DNA of 64,000 nt from the NCBI GenBank assembly GCA_016934825.1, contig JAFGSB010000018.1:62001-126000 (forward strand). The letters run 5' to 3'. This DNA is from Candidatus Zhuqueibacterota bacterium (GTDB taxonomy: Bacteria > Zhuqueibacterota > Zhuqueibacteria > Residuimicrobiales > Krinioviventaceae). The notes under the pieces are model-generated. The model was not told the DNA's origin, ran no database searches, and saw nothing but the letters and a program-made list of their open reading frames with translations. How positions within the stretch are numbered: the first letter of the stretch is position 1; the number at the start of each line of letters is the position of its first letter. Shown piece by piece: positions 46,805-55,858 of this stretch. A program made the translations under genes and the position numbers.

Positions 46805-47224
46805 TTAAAATTTTTTTATTAAAATAATTTCACTACCGTTTCGATCAAACAAATATTTAACATCATCCATGAGAGTGTTGACAATAAAAATTCCCCGTCC
46901 GCTTTCTTTATATATATTTTCAGGCTCCAGAGGGTTGGCAATATTTTCCGGTTTGAATCCTCTACCTTCGTCCCGTATATGAATTTTTAAAACCTTGTCG
47001 GAAAATACATATTTAATATATACTTTTTTGGTTTTATCTTTTTTATTTCCGTGTGTTATGGCATTTGCAACAACTTCGGTAACCGCTATACCTAAATTAT
47101 CACAAGTATCTTCATCAAAACCCAACTTTTTTGCCAGTTTTTCCGTTTCCGCTTCCACATAGTGGATTTTGTCGGGTTCACTGGGAATTGCAATTTCAAT
47201 TATTTTTTCTTTTCCTTTAGCCAA
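46805..47224 (-). CDS. RsbW/SpoIIAB-like serine kinase/anti-sigma ATP-binding protein
   Basis: A 139-residue GHKL-fold protein with N-box LGIAVTEVVANAITHGNK, G1 IRDEGRGFKPE and G2 SGRGIFIV. This is the anti-sigma-factor kinase type (RsbW, SpoIIAB, BtrW). It usually pairs with a SpoIIAA-like antagonist and sometimes a PP2C phosphatase. None lies next to it. The start codon is TTG at 47224, preceded by AGAGGTG. A GTGTCCG palindrome (47536) lies about 310 bases upstream. Confidence 0.88.
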   Translation of the reverse strand: MAKGKEKIIEIAIPSEPDKIHYVEAETEKLAKKLGFDEDTCDNLGIAVTEVVANAITHGNKKDKTKKVYIKYVFSDKVLKIHIRDEGRGFKPENIANPLEPENIYKESGRGIFIVNTLMDDVKYLFDRNGSEIILIKKF

Positions 47225-47637
47225 AAAACACCTCTTTTATATATCATGGATTTATCAGCCTGAAAACCTGCAGTTATCGCATCATATTATATGAATTTTA
47301 AAGAGTAGAAGCCAACACTAATTTATTGAATAGATCCGGTTTATATTTACACCTCTTTATTCCGTGAGTATGTGGCAATAATCCTGTTATATGTTTTCTT
47401 TACATTAATTTGGATCCAAATTTCTTTATTATCTTCTGTCTTAAAAAACTGCAATTACAATACCAGAAAATTAAAAATTCATTTTTTAACCGGTATATTT
47501 TATAATAAAAAATAATCATTATAAATAACACACCGGTGTCCGGTTAACGGACACTGGAGTAAATTATAAATAAACTTTATAAAATAATCAAAATCTGCCA
47601 ATAATCAAAATCAGATATTTCTTGTATAACGATCAGG
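47225..47637. other. intergenic region with a GTGTCCG palindrome
   Basis: About 410 bases, AT-rich, upstream of the RsbW-like gene and downstream of the large orphan barrel. Besides the palindrome at 47536-47554, I see nothing recognisable in it. Confidence 0.6.
47536..47554. repeat. palindrome C of the GTGTCCG...CGGACAC family
   Basis: GTGTCCGGTTAACGGACAC, 7-base perfect arms about a GTTAA centre, followed by TGG as at palindrome B (17043). It is flanked by AT-only tracts. Because it recurs 30 kb away in similar intergenic settings, it is a dispersed element, either an operator or a small repeat. Confidence 0.7.
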
Positions 47638-49527
47638 CTAAAACGTCCAGTTTAATATCAACTGTATATTATTAATAAAATATTCCCCCTGATCGGGAGG
47701 ATTTACTTTATATCGAATAGCATCAAAAATAATTTTAACTTTTTTTGATGGAACATAATACAATCGCAGAACCGGGCCCTGACTGGTATATGAACCCGTT
47801 TTTTCTTTTTTCTCAATACCGGTCTGATTGGTGTTGTGATGCCACTCCTCACGAATATAATAGGAGTACCCCGGTGCTACACGAAAATATTGATAGGGCT
47901 GATAATTCACAAATAAATGCAGCCATTGATTACGTCGGGAAAGCAGTACTTTTTCCGTCCAATTCTCCCATGAAAGCTGTCCGTTTTCTTCAAGCTGCAG
48001 TCGATAATCAAATAATAAAGTGGTCCTTGGTGTAATGCCGTATTGCAGTGAATCATCAACGGAAAACTTGCGAAACACAAAACTTTTGGTCAATACGGAT
48101 TTATCTTCAAAATCATAATCCACATAATTTGCCAATACTTCAAAAGATTGTTTCAATTTAAATTGCTCAACCGGGTAATAATGAATGATCGGCCTGAGCA
48201 GAAATATACGATTCCAATTATTATCGGCGCTTCGTTCACCAAAGATATAAACCATATGATAAAAATTAACACTGGCCTGAACTTCAAAATTCAGGGCGGG
48301 ACTGAATTTATGAAAGGCAATTAACCGTGAATTGATCCGTAATTCATCCCTGTCATCAAAATTATTTGTGTCCGGAGTGTCATATTGAAATTTACTGATC
48401 GAGAAATAACTGTATAACGAGTCGTTGTTCGTTATATTTGCGCTGAGACCGGAAACGAACATGAGCCGGTTACTTTCGTTATTCGGGGTTACAAAGGCTG
48501 TTCTTTGTGAAAAGGGCAGATTGGATTTTTCCAATTCGATGTCATAAACCTGCTTTTGACTCCAATATGATAACTGCATTTGCCCTTTTACTTTCTTTTG
48601 TTTCAGCACCAGCAGCAAATCATGACTGAATCTCTGGTCATTACGCTTGCGTCTTTTTTGCTCAACATCCTGAAATGAAGATAATATTTCCACGTTCTTA
48701 AAATACATACCGTTTTTAAGCCGCATATCTATATTTTTTGACAGCGTGTACAAAAGGACATTATTCACACCTTTGATATTCTCCCTCAGGCTTTCAATAT
48801 CTCCGGTGTTGGAGGTATAATTGTCCCGCCGCTGACTGGATGTTACGACTTGTAATGAATCCGTTGTTCCGGGAACAAATTCACGGGATACATTATATAA
48901 CAAATTCAGATCATGGTTCTGTCGCTGCGAGAATTGATCCTTGCCCAGCATAAAGTCCAGGCTGTTTTCATATTTTTCCCACTGAAAATCTTTGGCCGTA
49001 ATTTCAAAACTATAATTATAACCCTGATCATTCTGGCTAAAACGATTGTCCCATTTGGGGCCAATTTGAGTAAAAATACGGGTATTGGCGAAAGGAGTAT
49101 ATTCGATCCCGACATTCCCCTGATGTGTACGAATATCATTATTAAAACCGGACTGCTTATCCAAAAAAACAACAGAGGCTAACCGGGATTGAATTGTCAG
49201 CGTTGGAAACAAAAAATAATCCAGGTTGACGTTTAAATTTTGATCATCTTTCCATTTGTCATTATCTTTGCTTAAATTGAGCAGTGATGATCTGAATTTT
49301 TCCGCAAACCCAAAACGCCAGCGATTTCGAACAATTTTATATGTATTTAAATTATAATTCCAGATGTACGTATTGAATTCCTGTTTAAACCCGATTTGAC
49401 TACCATTTATACCGCTGACAAACTGGTTTTCAGGTTCTTGTGCGTACAGGATACTCAAACCACAAAAAAGGAAATACAGGGAAAGCAATCCTGATAAAGA
49501 GAAAAAATTTTTTCTATAGCCGTCCAA
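47638..49527 (-). CDS. large outer-membrane beta-barrel protein of unknown family
   Basis: A 629-residue exported protein with a signal peptide (to about ILYAQ) and no visible soluble domain. The remainder alternates charged and aromatic residues about every second position over its whole length, the mark of a large barrel. It ends in LILNWTF with terminal Phe, as outer-membrane barrels do. The start is TTG at 49527 without a good ribosome site; no other start fits the signal peptide. The function is unrecognised; a TonB plug or POTRA is not seen. Confidence 0.7.
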   Translation of the reverse strand: MDGYRKNFFSLSGLLSLYFLFCGLSILYAQEPENQFVSGINGSQIGFKQEFNTYIWNYNLNTYKIVRNRWRFGFAEKFRSSLLNLSKDNDKWKDDQNLNVNLDYFLFPTLTIQSRLASVVFLDKQSGFNNDIRTHQGNVGIEYTPFANTRIFTQIGPKWDNRFSQNDQGYNYSFEITAKDFQWEKYENSLDFMLGKDQFSQRQNHDLNLLYNVSREFVPGTTDSLQVVTSSQRRDNYTSNTGDIESLRENIKGVNNVLLYTLSKNIDMRLKNGMYFKNVEILSSFQDVEQKRRKRNDQRFSHDLLLVLKQKKVKGQMQLSYWSQKQVYDIELEKSNLPFSQRTAFVTPNNESNRLMFVSGLSANITNNDSLYSYFSISKFQYDTPDTNNFDDRDELRINSRLIAFHKFSPALNFEVQASVNFYHMVYIFGERSADNNWNRIFLLRPIIHYYPVEQFKLKQSFEVLANYVDYDFEDKSVLTKSFVFRKFSVDDSLQYGITPRTTLLFDYRLQLEENGQLSWENWTEKVLLSRRNQWLHLFVNYQPYQYFRVAPGYSYYIREEWHHNTNQTGIEKKEKTGSYTSQGPVLRLYYVPSKKVKIIFDAIRYKVNPPDQGEYFINNIQLILNWTF

Positions 49528-49610
49528 TATTTAATAATTATTTATTTACCCTGGTGCCGGGTTTAAGACTCCCGTTCCTGACCTGGATTACAAGTTTAAA
49601 AATAATGAAC

Positions 49611-49677
49611 TACCTCGCAGCAAGCTGCGAGGTATCTAATGGTCGCTTTTATTAATATTCCGAAGCAAGCTTCGGAG
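49611..49677. repeat. REP-like hairpin doublet
   Basis: Two GC-rich hairpins in an AT-rich setting: perfect 11-base arms TACCTCGCAGC/GCTGCGAGGTA (49611-49634, AA loop), and 8-base arms TCCGAAGC/GCTTCGGA (49659-49676, AA loop). Both share the ...GCAAGC... core, and both are followed by (T/A)AT- or AACTAAA-like tails. Such paired palindromes resemble the REP sequences spread by RAYT/IS200-type transposases. No transposase lies in the window. Confidence 0.6.
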
Positions 49678-49741
49678 AACTAAACCAAAAAAGATTAAAT
49701 CATTATACCATCGCCGGCAATTAACGATTGATATTGGGAAA

Positions 49742-49786
49742 TAAAAAAAATGCCGATTGCATATAAAGCAATGGCATAGTTTTTTT
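49742..49786 (-). terminator. terminator downstream of the divIC-like gene
   Basis: The arms ATGCCGATTGC and GCAATGGCAT pair with a single bulge. On the minus strand the hairpin is followed by an eight-T run, and on the plus strand by seven T's. It lies about 100 bases after the stop of the DivIC gene. Confidence 0.8.
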
Positions 49787-49885
49787 GCCGGTTAATGATT
49801 AACAGCAATAATTATTCGATTTAACTTGTTTTCACCTGTCTTACGGTTTTACATATTCACATCGGGAAATCATATTATCCGTAAC

Positions 49886-50194
49886 TTAACGAACCCTGAT
49901 AACAATTTCATCCGGGGCGGCCATACCGTTTTTCCTCGCTTCCAGTTCAAGTCTGGATAAATTGATGGGGTCCGACAAGCTGTCCACTTCGTTTTTCAAA
50001 AATTCATTATATTCTCTCTCTAACGCAATGTTTTTTTCCAGTTGCCTGCCTTCCTGCCAGAGATCATATAATTTAATAAAACCGGTTTCACTAAAGATGA
50101 ACGAATATAGAATTAGAATAACACTCCCCCAAAACAGGCATTTCGGATTGAGAATGAATTTGAGATATTTTATGAAATTAAAATGTATTCTCAT
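49886..50194 (-). CDS. septum formation initiator, FtsB/DivIC family
   Basis: A 102-residue bitopic protein: a membrane segment (about 20-38), then a coiled coil (LEKNIALEREYNEFLKNEVD) and a short C-terminal tail ending ELEARKNGMAAPDEIVIRV, the DivIC pattern. It takes part in divisome assembly with FtsL/FtsQ. It follows enolase, as the ftsB-eno pair does in many Proteobacteria. Confidence 0.88.
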   Translation of the reverse strand: MRIHFNFIKYLKFILNPKCLFWGSVILILYSFIFSETGFIKLYDLWQEGRQLEKNIALEREYNEFLKNEVDSLSDPINLSRLELEARKNGMAAPDEIVIRVR

Positions 50195-50225
50195 ACATTA
50201 ATGCCCTTATTCCGATTCAATTCAT

Positions 50226-50264
50226 AAATACCTCAAAGCCGGTAAATTCAGCTTTGAGGTATTT
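50226..50264 (-). terminator. hairpin after enolase
   Basis: Perfect 14-base arms (50226-50239 and 50251-50264) with an 11-base loop, beginning 9 bases after the enolase stop. The trailing T tract is short, so it may attenuate and not fully terminate, allowing some read-through into the DivIC gene. Confidence 0.65.
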
Positions 50265-50272
50265 AAAAATAT

Positions 50273-51559
<1,287 letters not shown>

Positions 51560-51681
51560 TTACTCCTTGTTCATTTTTTATATTATAACGCTTAAAAAAA
51601 TTTCGTTAATCGGGTTGCTGTTCCTTATATCTTAAAATATACTATGATTTTTTGAAAAGAAAAAGATAAAAATTTTTATCC

Positions 51682-53184
51682 TTAATGCCAAATTAACCAA
51701 AAAATATATACAAACAATATTCCGCTTAAAGCGCAGAAAAAATTTACCACATCGTTATTTATCCATCGATAACCGCATGTCAAAATTGTTTCACGGCCGC
51801 AGTGTATTCGATTTTCAGTTGATTTATTACAGACGTGACATGTATATTTTGCCTGCACGGTTGCCCCTAACAGGCTGTCGACCAGACTGGCCAACAGGCC
51901 CGATACGAGTAAAATAATAAATTCCGACATACCAATAATTGGCAACGATGAATGCGGACTGAACCCAAAACCCGTAACGACCAAAATAAAAGCGCCAAAC
52001 AAAGAGCCCGCTGTTCCCAAAAAAGTGATACCGCCCGATGCACCTTTTGCCACGGGTTTGAATGTTAATATGGACACGGGTTTTATTTTCGACAACACAC
52101 CGATTTCAGTACCCCATGTATCCGCCATAACCGCCGCAAGTGCGCCTATAAACAATAAATAAAAAATATCGAACGGGAAATAATTCCAGGCCAAAACCAA
52201 AATCCCGGCCAGGCCCCCATTGGCAAGGACCTGCCAAATATCTCTTTTCCCGCTTTTTTCAATTTCGGATGTAAACTTTAGCTTGCTTTTTTGTCCAATT
52301 TTGGAAAGGAAACTCGATAAAACAAAAAAAGTCAATATCGGAACAGTAAACGGCCACCGGCCCACCCCGAACACCAGCGTCCCCAGTAAAAAAGCGCCGA
52401 TCGCGCCGCCGGTATCCAGAAATTTTAATTTAAAGGATAATATGACAACGAAAAAAGACAAAATTAATCCCAGGGTAAAAAACAAACCGTCATTTATTGA
52501 ATGATACAATAAATATTGCATAACAAATGCGGAACCGAGGGGAACCGTTAAATTATCGGATCCTTTAAGTGAAATAACCTCACATGCTGTGGCAAAAACC
52601 GCAACAATGGCGGCTATCCAGAAAATTTGCACAGTGGTATACTGCGAATTAGAAAGCTGCGGGAATAACAGTAAAGTACAGACCACAATACAAAAAGAGG
52701 CCAAAAACATAGTCGCCGAACCCTGAACAGTTTTATCCTCAAATCCGATATTGATATGCAGGGGTTTTACCGCTTTTTCCCCCACCACCGCAGCCAGCGC
52801 ATCCGCTATGGCCATAATTAACATAGAAGTAACCAAAACCAATTTGTCCTGTTCCCAAAGTAAAAGGACCAAAATCACAAATGAGGCGGGGTAAAAAACC
52901 GTACCATAAGTTTTACGTTTGGTATTGTGCATTCCGCGCATAAAATTTTTCTGAATTGCAAAAAAATCAAAAACAGCAAACAGGGTACCCAAAATCACCA
53001 TAGGCCACATGGAAAGCAAAACAAACGGTGTGATGGAAACTAAAATGCCGGTAAAAACATGCACAAACTTACGGGACGATTCGGGGGGCCATTTCAACCA
53101 GATTCGCAGTACTTCGGAAACCAAAACCAGGCTGAGAAGAGCGATAAAAAAAAATCCTAAAAAAATCCAGTCTGAAGAAATCAT
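51682..53184 (-). CDS. fusion of VTE5-like polyprenol/phytol kinase and DUF92 (VTE6-like) domains
   Basis: A 500-residue, wholly membrane-embedded protein with two parts. Residues 1-215 match the dolichol/phytol kinase family (VTE5, SEC59, Dgk1), with ESSRKFVHV, KRKTYGTVFYPASFV and MAIADALAAVVGEK. Residues 250-500 match DUF92/TMEM19, the family of the plant phytyl-phosphate kinase VTE6, with DTGGAIGAFLLG, AAVMADTWGTEIG and KGASGGITFLGTAGSL. A cysteine pair set (CHVCNKSTENR) precedes GYRWINNDVVN at the end. Family knowledge suggests two successive phosphorylations of an isoprenoid alcohol, free alcohol to monophosphate to diphosphate. That is inference for this protein. Confidence 0.82.
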   Translation of the reverse strand: MISSDWIFLGFFFIALLSLVLVSEVLRIWLKWPPESSRKFVHVFTGILVSITPFVLLSMWPMVILGTLFAVFDFFAIQKNFMRGMHNTKRKTYGTVFYPASFVILVLLLWEQDKLVLVTSMLIMAIADALAAVVGEKAVKPLHINIGFEDKTVQGSATMFLASFCIVVCTLLLFPQLSNSQYTTVQIFWIAAIVAVFATACEVISLKGSDNLTVPLGSAFVMQYLLYHSINDGLFFTLGLILSFFVVILSFKLKFLDTGGAIGAFLLGTLVFGVGRWPFTVPILTFFVLSSFLSKIGQKSKLKFTSEIEKSGKRDIWQVLANGGLAGILVLAWNYFPFDIFYLLFIGALAAVMADTWGTEIGVLSKIKPVSILTFKPVAKGASGGITFLGTAGSLFGAFILVVTGFGFSPHSSLPIIGMSEFIILLVSGLLASLVDSLLGATVQAKYTCHVCNKSTENRIHCGRETILTCGYRWINNDVVNFFCALSGILFVYIFWLIWH

Positions 53185-53350
53185 AAAGTCGTTTCCTAAT
53201 CAGTTTTCACCTATTCATAACCTAAAAATATATAACAAAATAAATTAATCAAAACAATTATTTTTAAATAATCCTGTGGTTCACGATTCAGGAATGAATG
53301 AAAACCTATTCCCTCCCTGAAAAAACAGTCATTAATTAACAAATCAAATC

Positions 53351-53370
53351 TTATCCCCAAGTTATCCACA
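53351..53370 (+). promoter_or_regulatory. tandem DnaA-box-like pair
   Basis: TTATCCCCA (53351-53359) and TTATCCACA (53362-53370), same orientation, starts 11 bases apart. The second matches the classical DnaA box exactly. Confidence 0.45.
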
Positions 53371-53656
53371 TTTTTAATAAACTAACAGAAACTTTTTCTC
53401 CGATCATGGCGATGAATAATATCAATTATGTGTTTAAAAAATTGAACTTATATCCATTTTTATAAAACAAATCTTTTTACATGCTAAAGAAAAATGTTTG
53501 CAAATATATATTTTTAAGAAACTTATAGACAATTACACAGACAGCTTAAGTTGCTTATTTTTTATACATTTACTGTTCATCACACAAATTACAGCATCGG
53601 GAAACAGAGAAATAAAAGAATTCAACCTGAACAAAAACTGGTTTGCTTTTAACAAC

Positions 53657-53665
53657 TTATCCACA
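53657..53665 (+). promoter_or_regulatory. DnaA-box-like 9-mer
   Basis: A second perfect TTATCCACA, 287 bases from the first exact copy and in the same orientation, close to the epimerase gene end. Confidence 0.4.
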
Positions 53666-53717
53666 TTATATTAATGGGCATATACACTGAAAATAAACAG
53701 AAAACTCTAAATTAATT

Positions 53718-54689
53718 TTACTCTTCTTTTTGATCCTTAAAATATTCAATTACCCGTCGCAGTATTTCATCTAATTGAATTTCTGGACGATAGCCGATGA
53801 GTTTTGCCGCTTTTGACAAATCCGGTTTCCGGACCCTCATATCTTCGAAACCCTCTTCATACGCTTCATCATATGGAATAAAGACAATTTCCGATGACGA
53901 TTGTGTCATGGAAACAATTTTTTCCGCGAGATCTTTTATGGTAATACCCCGATCATTACCAATATTAACAACCTGACCTAAGGCATTTGGCGATGCCATC
54001 AGCTTAATTGCGGCGCCAACGACATCATCAACAAAAGTAAAACAGCGGAACTGGTTTCCGTCGCCATAAACGGTGATGGGTTTACCGGCCAATGCCTGTT
54101 GAACAAACCTGGGGATAACCATGCCATATCGGCCTGTTTGTCTGGGACCGACCGTATTAAATAAACGCATAATTACCGATTCAAGATTTTTTTCTTTAAA
54201 ATATGCGAGCGCCAGGAATTCATCAATCGCTTTGGAACTGGAGTAGCTCCAGCGGCTTTTGGTGGTTGGCCCAAGTACCCGGTCGGCGTCTTCCTTGAAC
54301 GGTACGGCTTCACTTTTTCCATAAATTTCAGATGTGGACGTAATCAACACCTTTCGTAAATAACGATTGGCAAGCCGTAATACAACATCGGTGCCCAAAA
54401 TATTCCGTTCAATGGTAGCCACAGGACTTTTAACGATTAATTCCACACCAACTGCCGCGGCAAGATGATATATCTCATCGCATTCGCTAACGAGTCTGTC
54501 CATGACTGTTTCATTCAAGACTGTTTCTATAACCAGGCTGAAATCGGGATTACTCCTGAGATGGTTTACATTTTCAAGTCTTCCAGTTGAAAGATCATCA
54601 ATTACACATACCTTGTTTCCGCGTTTTAGCAATTCTTCCGCCAAATGCGAACCGATAAAACCAGCGCCTCCCGTAATTAGAGCTCTCAT
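53718..54689 (-). CDS. NAD-dependent sugar-nucleotide epimerase/dehydratase (extended SDR)
   Basis: A 323-residue extended SDR with the N-terminal Rossmann motif ITGGAGFIGSHLAEEL, the catalytic YSSSKAIDE (YxxxK), TSTSEIYG upstream of it, and RLFNTVGPRQTGRYGMVIPRF. The layout resembles UDP-glucose 4-epimerases and UDP-glucuronate decarboxylases; RLFNTVGPRQ favours the latter group but does not decide. GGAGG precedes the ATG. It is the last gene of a polysaccharide cluster. Confidence 0.92.
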   Translation of the reverse strand: MRALITGGAGFIGSHLAEELLKRGNKVCVIDDLSTGRLENVNHLRSNPDFSLVIETVLNETVMDRLVSECDEIYHLAAAVGVELIVKSPVATIERNILGTDVVLRLANRYLRKVLITSTSEIYGKSEAVPFKEDADRVLGPTTKSRWSYSSSKAIDEFLALAYFKEKNLESVIMRLFNTVGPRQTGRYGMVIPRFVQQALAGKPITVYGDGNQFRCFTFVDDVVGAAIKLMASPNALGQVVNIGNDRGITIKDLAEKIVSMTQSSSEIVFIPYDEAYEEGFEDMRVRKPDLSKAAKLIGYRPEIQLDEILRRVIEYFKDQKEE

Positions 54690-54731
54690 TTAAACCTCCG
54701 TAAAACATTGTATCGATCATTAATAACTTAA

Positions 54732-55835
54732 TTATTTACCATTATTTGTGTTTCTTGTACCGATCATAATCAAAAATGTAATTAAAACGTAAATGATAAC
54801 TGCCTGGATTAGTATAACAATACTACCCGCAATGGACACATATGGCAGAAGGGTTGCCGTCATTCCCACACAAAAGCAAACAAGATAAATGAAAATAACG
54901 ACGGAGCGGTGTCCCATTCCCAGGTCAAGCAGACGATGGGAAAAATGGCATTTATCGCCAAGGAACAGGGAGCGGCCTTCCCGCCACCTGATAAACATGA
55001 CAGAAAATGTATCGTAAAGCGGGATACTCAAAATCAATAAAGGCATTACAATCGGAATAAGTGAAGCGCTTGACTGCACGACATAAGATCCCATAACCGT
55101 CAATGTTCCGAACATATACCCCAGAAACAGGCTGCCGCTGTCTCCCATGAACAGTTTTGACGGATAAAAATTGAAAATTAAAAATCCCAGGGATGCACCG
55201 GCAAGCGCCGCCAGCATTAAAGCAAAAAAGATCTGACCCTGTAACACCGCAACAACAAACAATATCAACGAAGCAATAATAGAAACCCCTGCCGTTAAGC
55301 CGTCCAGGTTGTCCAACAGGTTAAATCCGTTTGTAATTCCAACGATCCAGATACTGGTGATGATAATATCCGGTATCTGACCGGGCATAAAATGAGTACG
55401 AATACCATACACCGCAACAAAAGCTGCAATCACAAACTGGGCGATAAACTTGGGCTGATAAGAAATTTTTTCTTTAAAAATATCATCGATAATCCCCAAC
55501 AGATGAATTAAAAATCCTCCGCCTAATATGATGATCAGTTTGGGCAAAACAGAATGCAGTTGGGGAAAAACTTTAACAACAGATTGTAAATGGGTCTGGA
55601 CAAAGTTGGAATAAAATAATAAATAAAAACCGACAATATTTGCCACAACCGTAATAAAAAAACCGGAAAAAATACCGATCCCGCCCATCAGCGGTTTGGG
55701 GGTTTTATGTACTTTGCGTTCACCGGGATTGTCCACGATTCCCCATTTAAGGGCGAATTTTTTAATAAACGGAATAATGGCAACGGACAACAGTAACGCC
55801 TCACAAAAAACAACAAGATAAAGTATATTTCTCAA
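54732..55835 (-). CDS. undecaprenyl-phosphate GlcNAc-1-phosphate transferase-like (WecA/TagO/MraY family)
   Basis: A 367-residue polytopic protein that would transfer a sugar 1-phosphate to undecaprenyl phosphate. Diagnostic motifs are KVHKTPKPLMGG, GIIDDIF, NGFNLLDNLDGLTAG, FMGDSGSLFLGY and HFSHRLLDLGMGHR. The last, with its His cluster, matches the WecA/TagO subgroup. The start codon is TTG at 55835 with a GGAGAA site. It probably initiates the repeat unit that the GT4 enzyme extends and the flippase exports. Confidence 0.92.
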   Translation of the reverse strand: MRNILYLVVFCEALLLSVAIIPFIKKFALKWGIVDNPGERKVHKTPKPLMGGIGIFSGFFITVVANIVGFYLLFYSNFVQTHLQSVVKVFPQLHSVLPKLIIILGGGFLIHLLGIIDDIFKEKISYQPKFIAQFVIAAFVAVYGIRTHFMPGQIPDIIITSIWIVGITNGFNLLDNLDGLTAGVSIIASLILFVVAVLQGQIFFALMLAALAGASLGFLIFNFYPSKLFMGDSGSLFLGYMFGTLTVMGSYVVQSSASLIPIVMPLLILSIPLYDTFSVMFIRWREGRSLFLGDKCHFSHRLLDLGMGHRSVVIFIYLVCFCVGMTATLLPYVSIAGSIVILIQAVIIYVLITFLIMIGTRNTNNGK

Positions 55836-55858
55836 TTAAACTTCTCCGCTTTGTCAAT

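Larger units (their letters stand above)
49528..49885. other. intergenic region with hairpin doublet and terminator
   Basis: About 360 bases between DivIC and the large barrel. It contains two closely spaced hairpins of REP type (49611-49677) and a terminator (49742-49786), each listed separately. Nothing else is visible. Confidence 0.6.
53185..53717. other. AT-rich non-coding region with DnaA-box-like 9-mers
   Basis: 533 bases without a credible frame. Perfect TTATCCACA 9-mers occur at 53362-53370 and 53657-53665, both on the plus strand. A one-mismatch TTATCCCCA at 53351-53359 lies 11 bases upstream of the first, in the same orientation. The rest is strongly AT-rich. This is a candidate replication origin or DnaA-binding region; dnaA itself is not in the window. 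Confidence 0.5.

Noticed and set aside
53185-53717. Reading the DnaA-box region as a proven replication origin
   Set aside because: No dnaA/dnaN/gidA neighbours and no gene-strand switch around it; kept only as a candidate.
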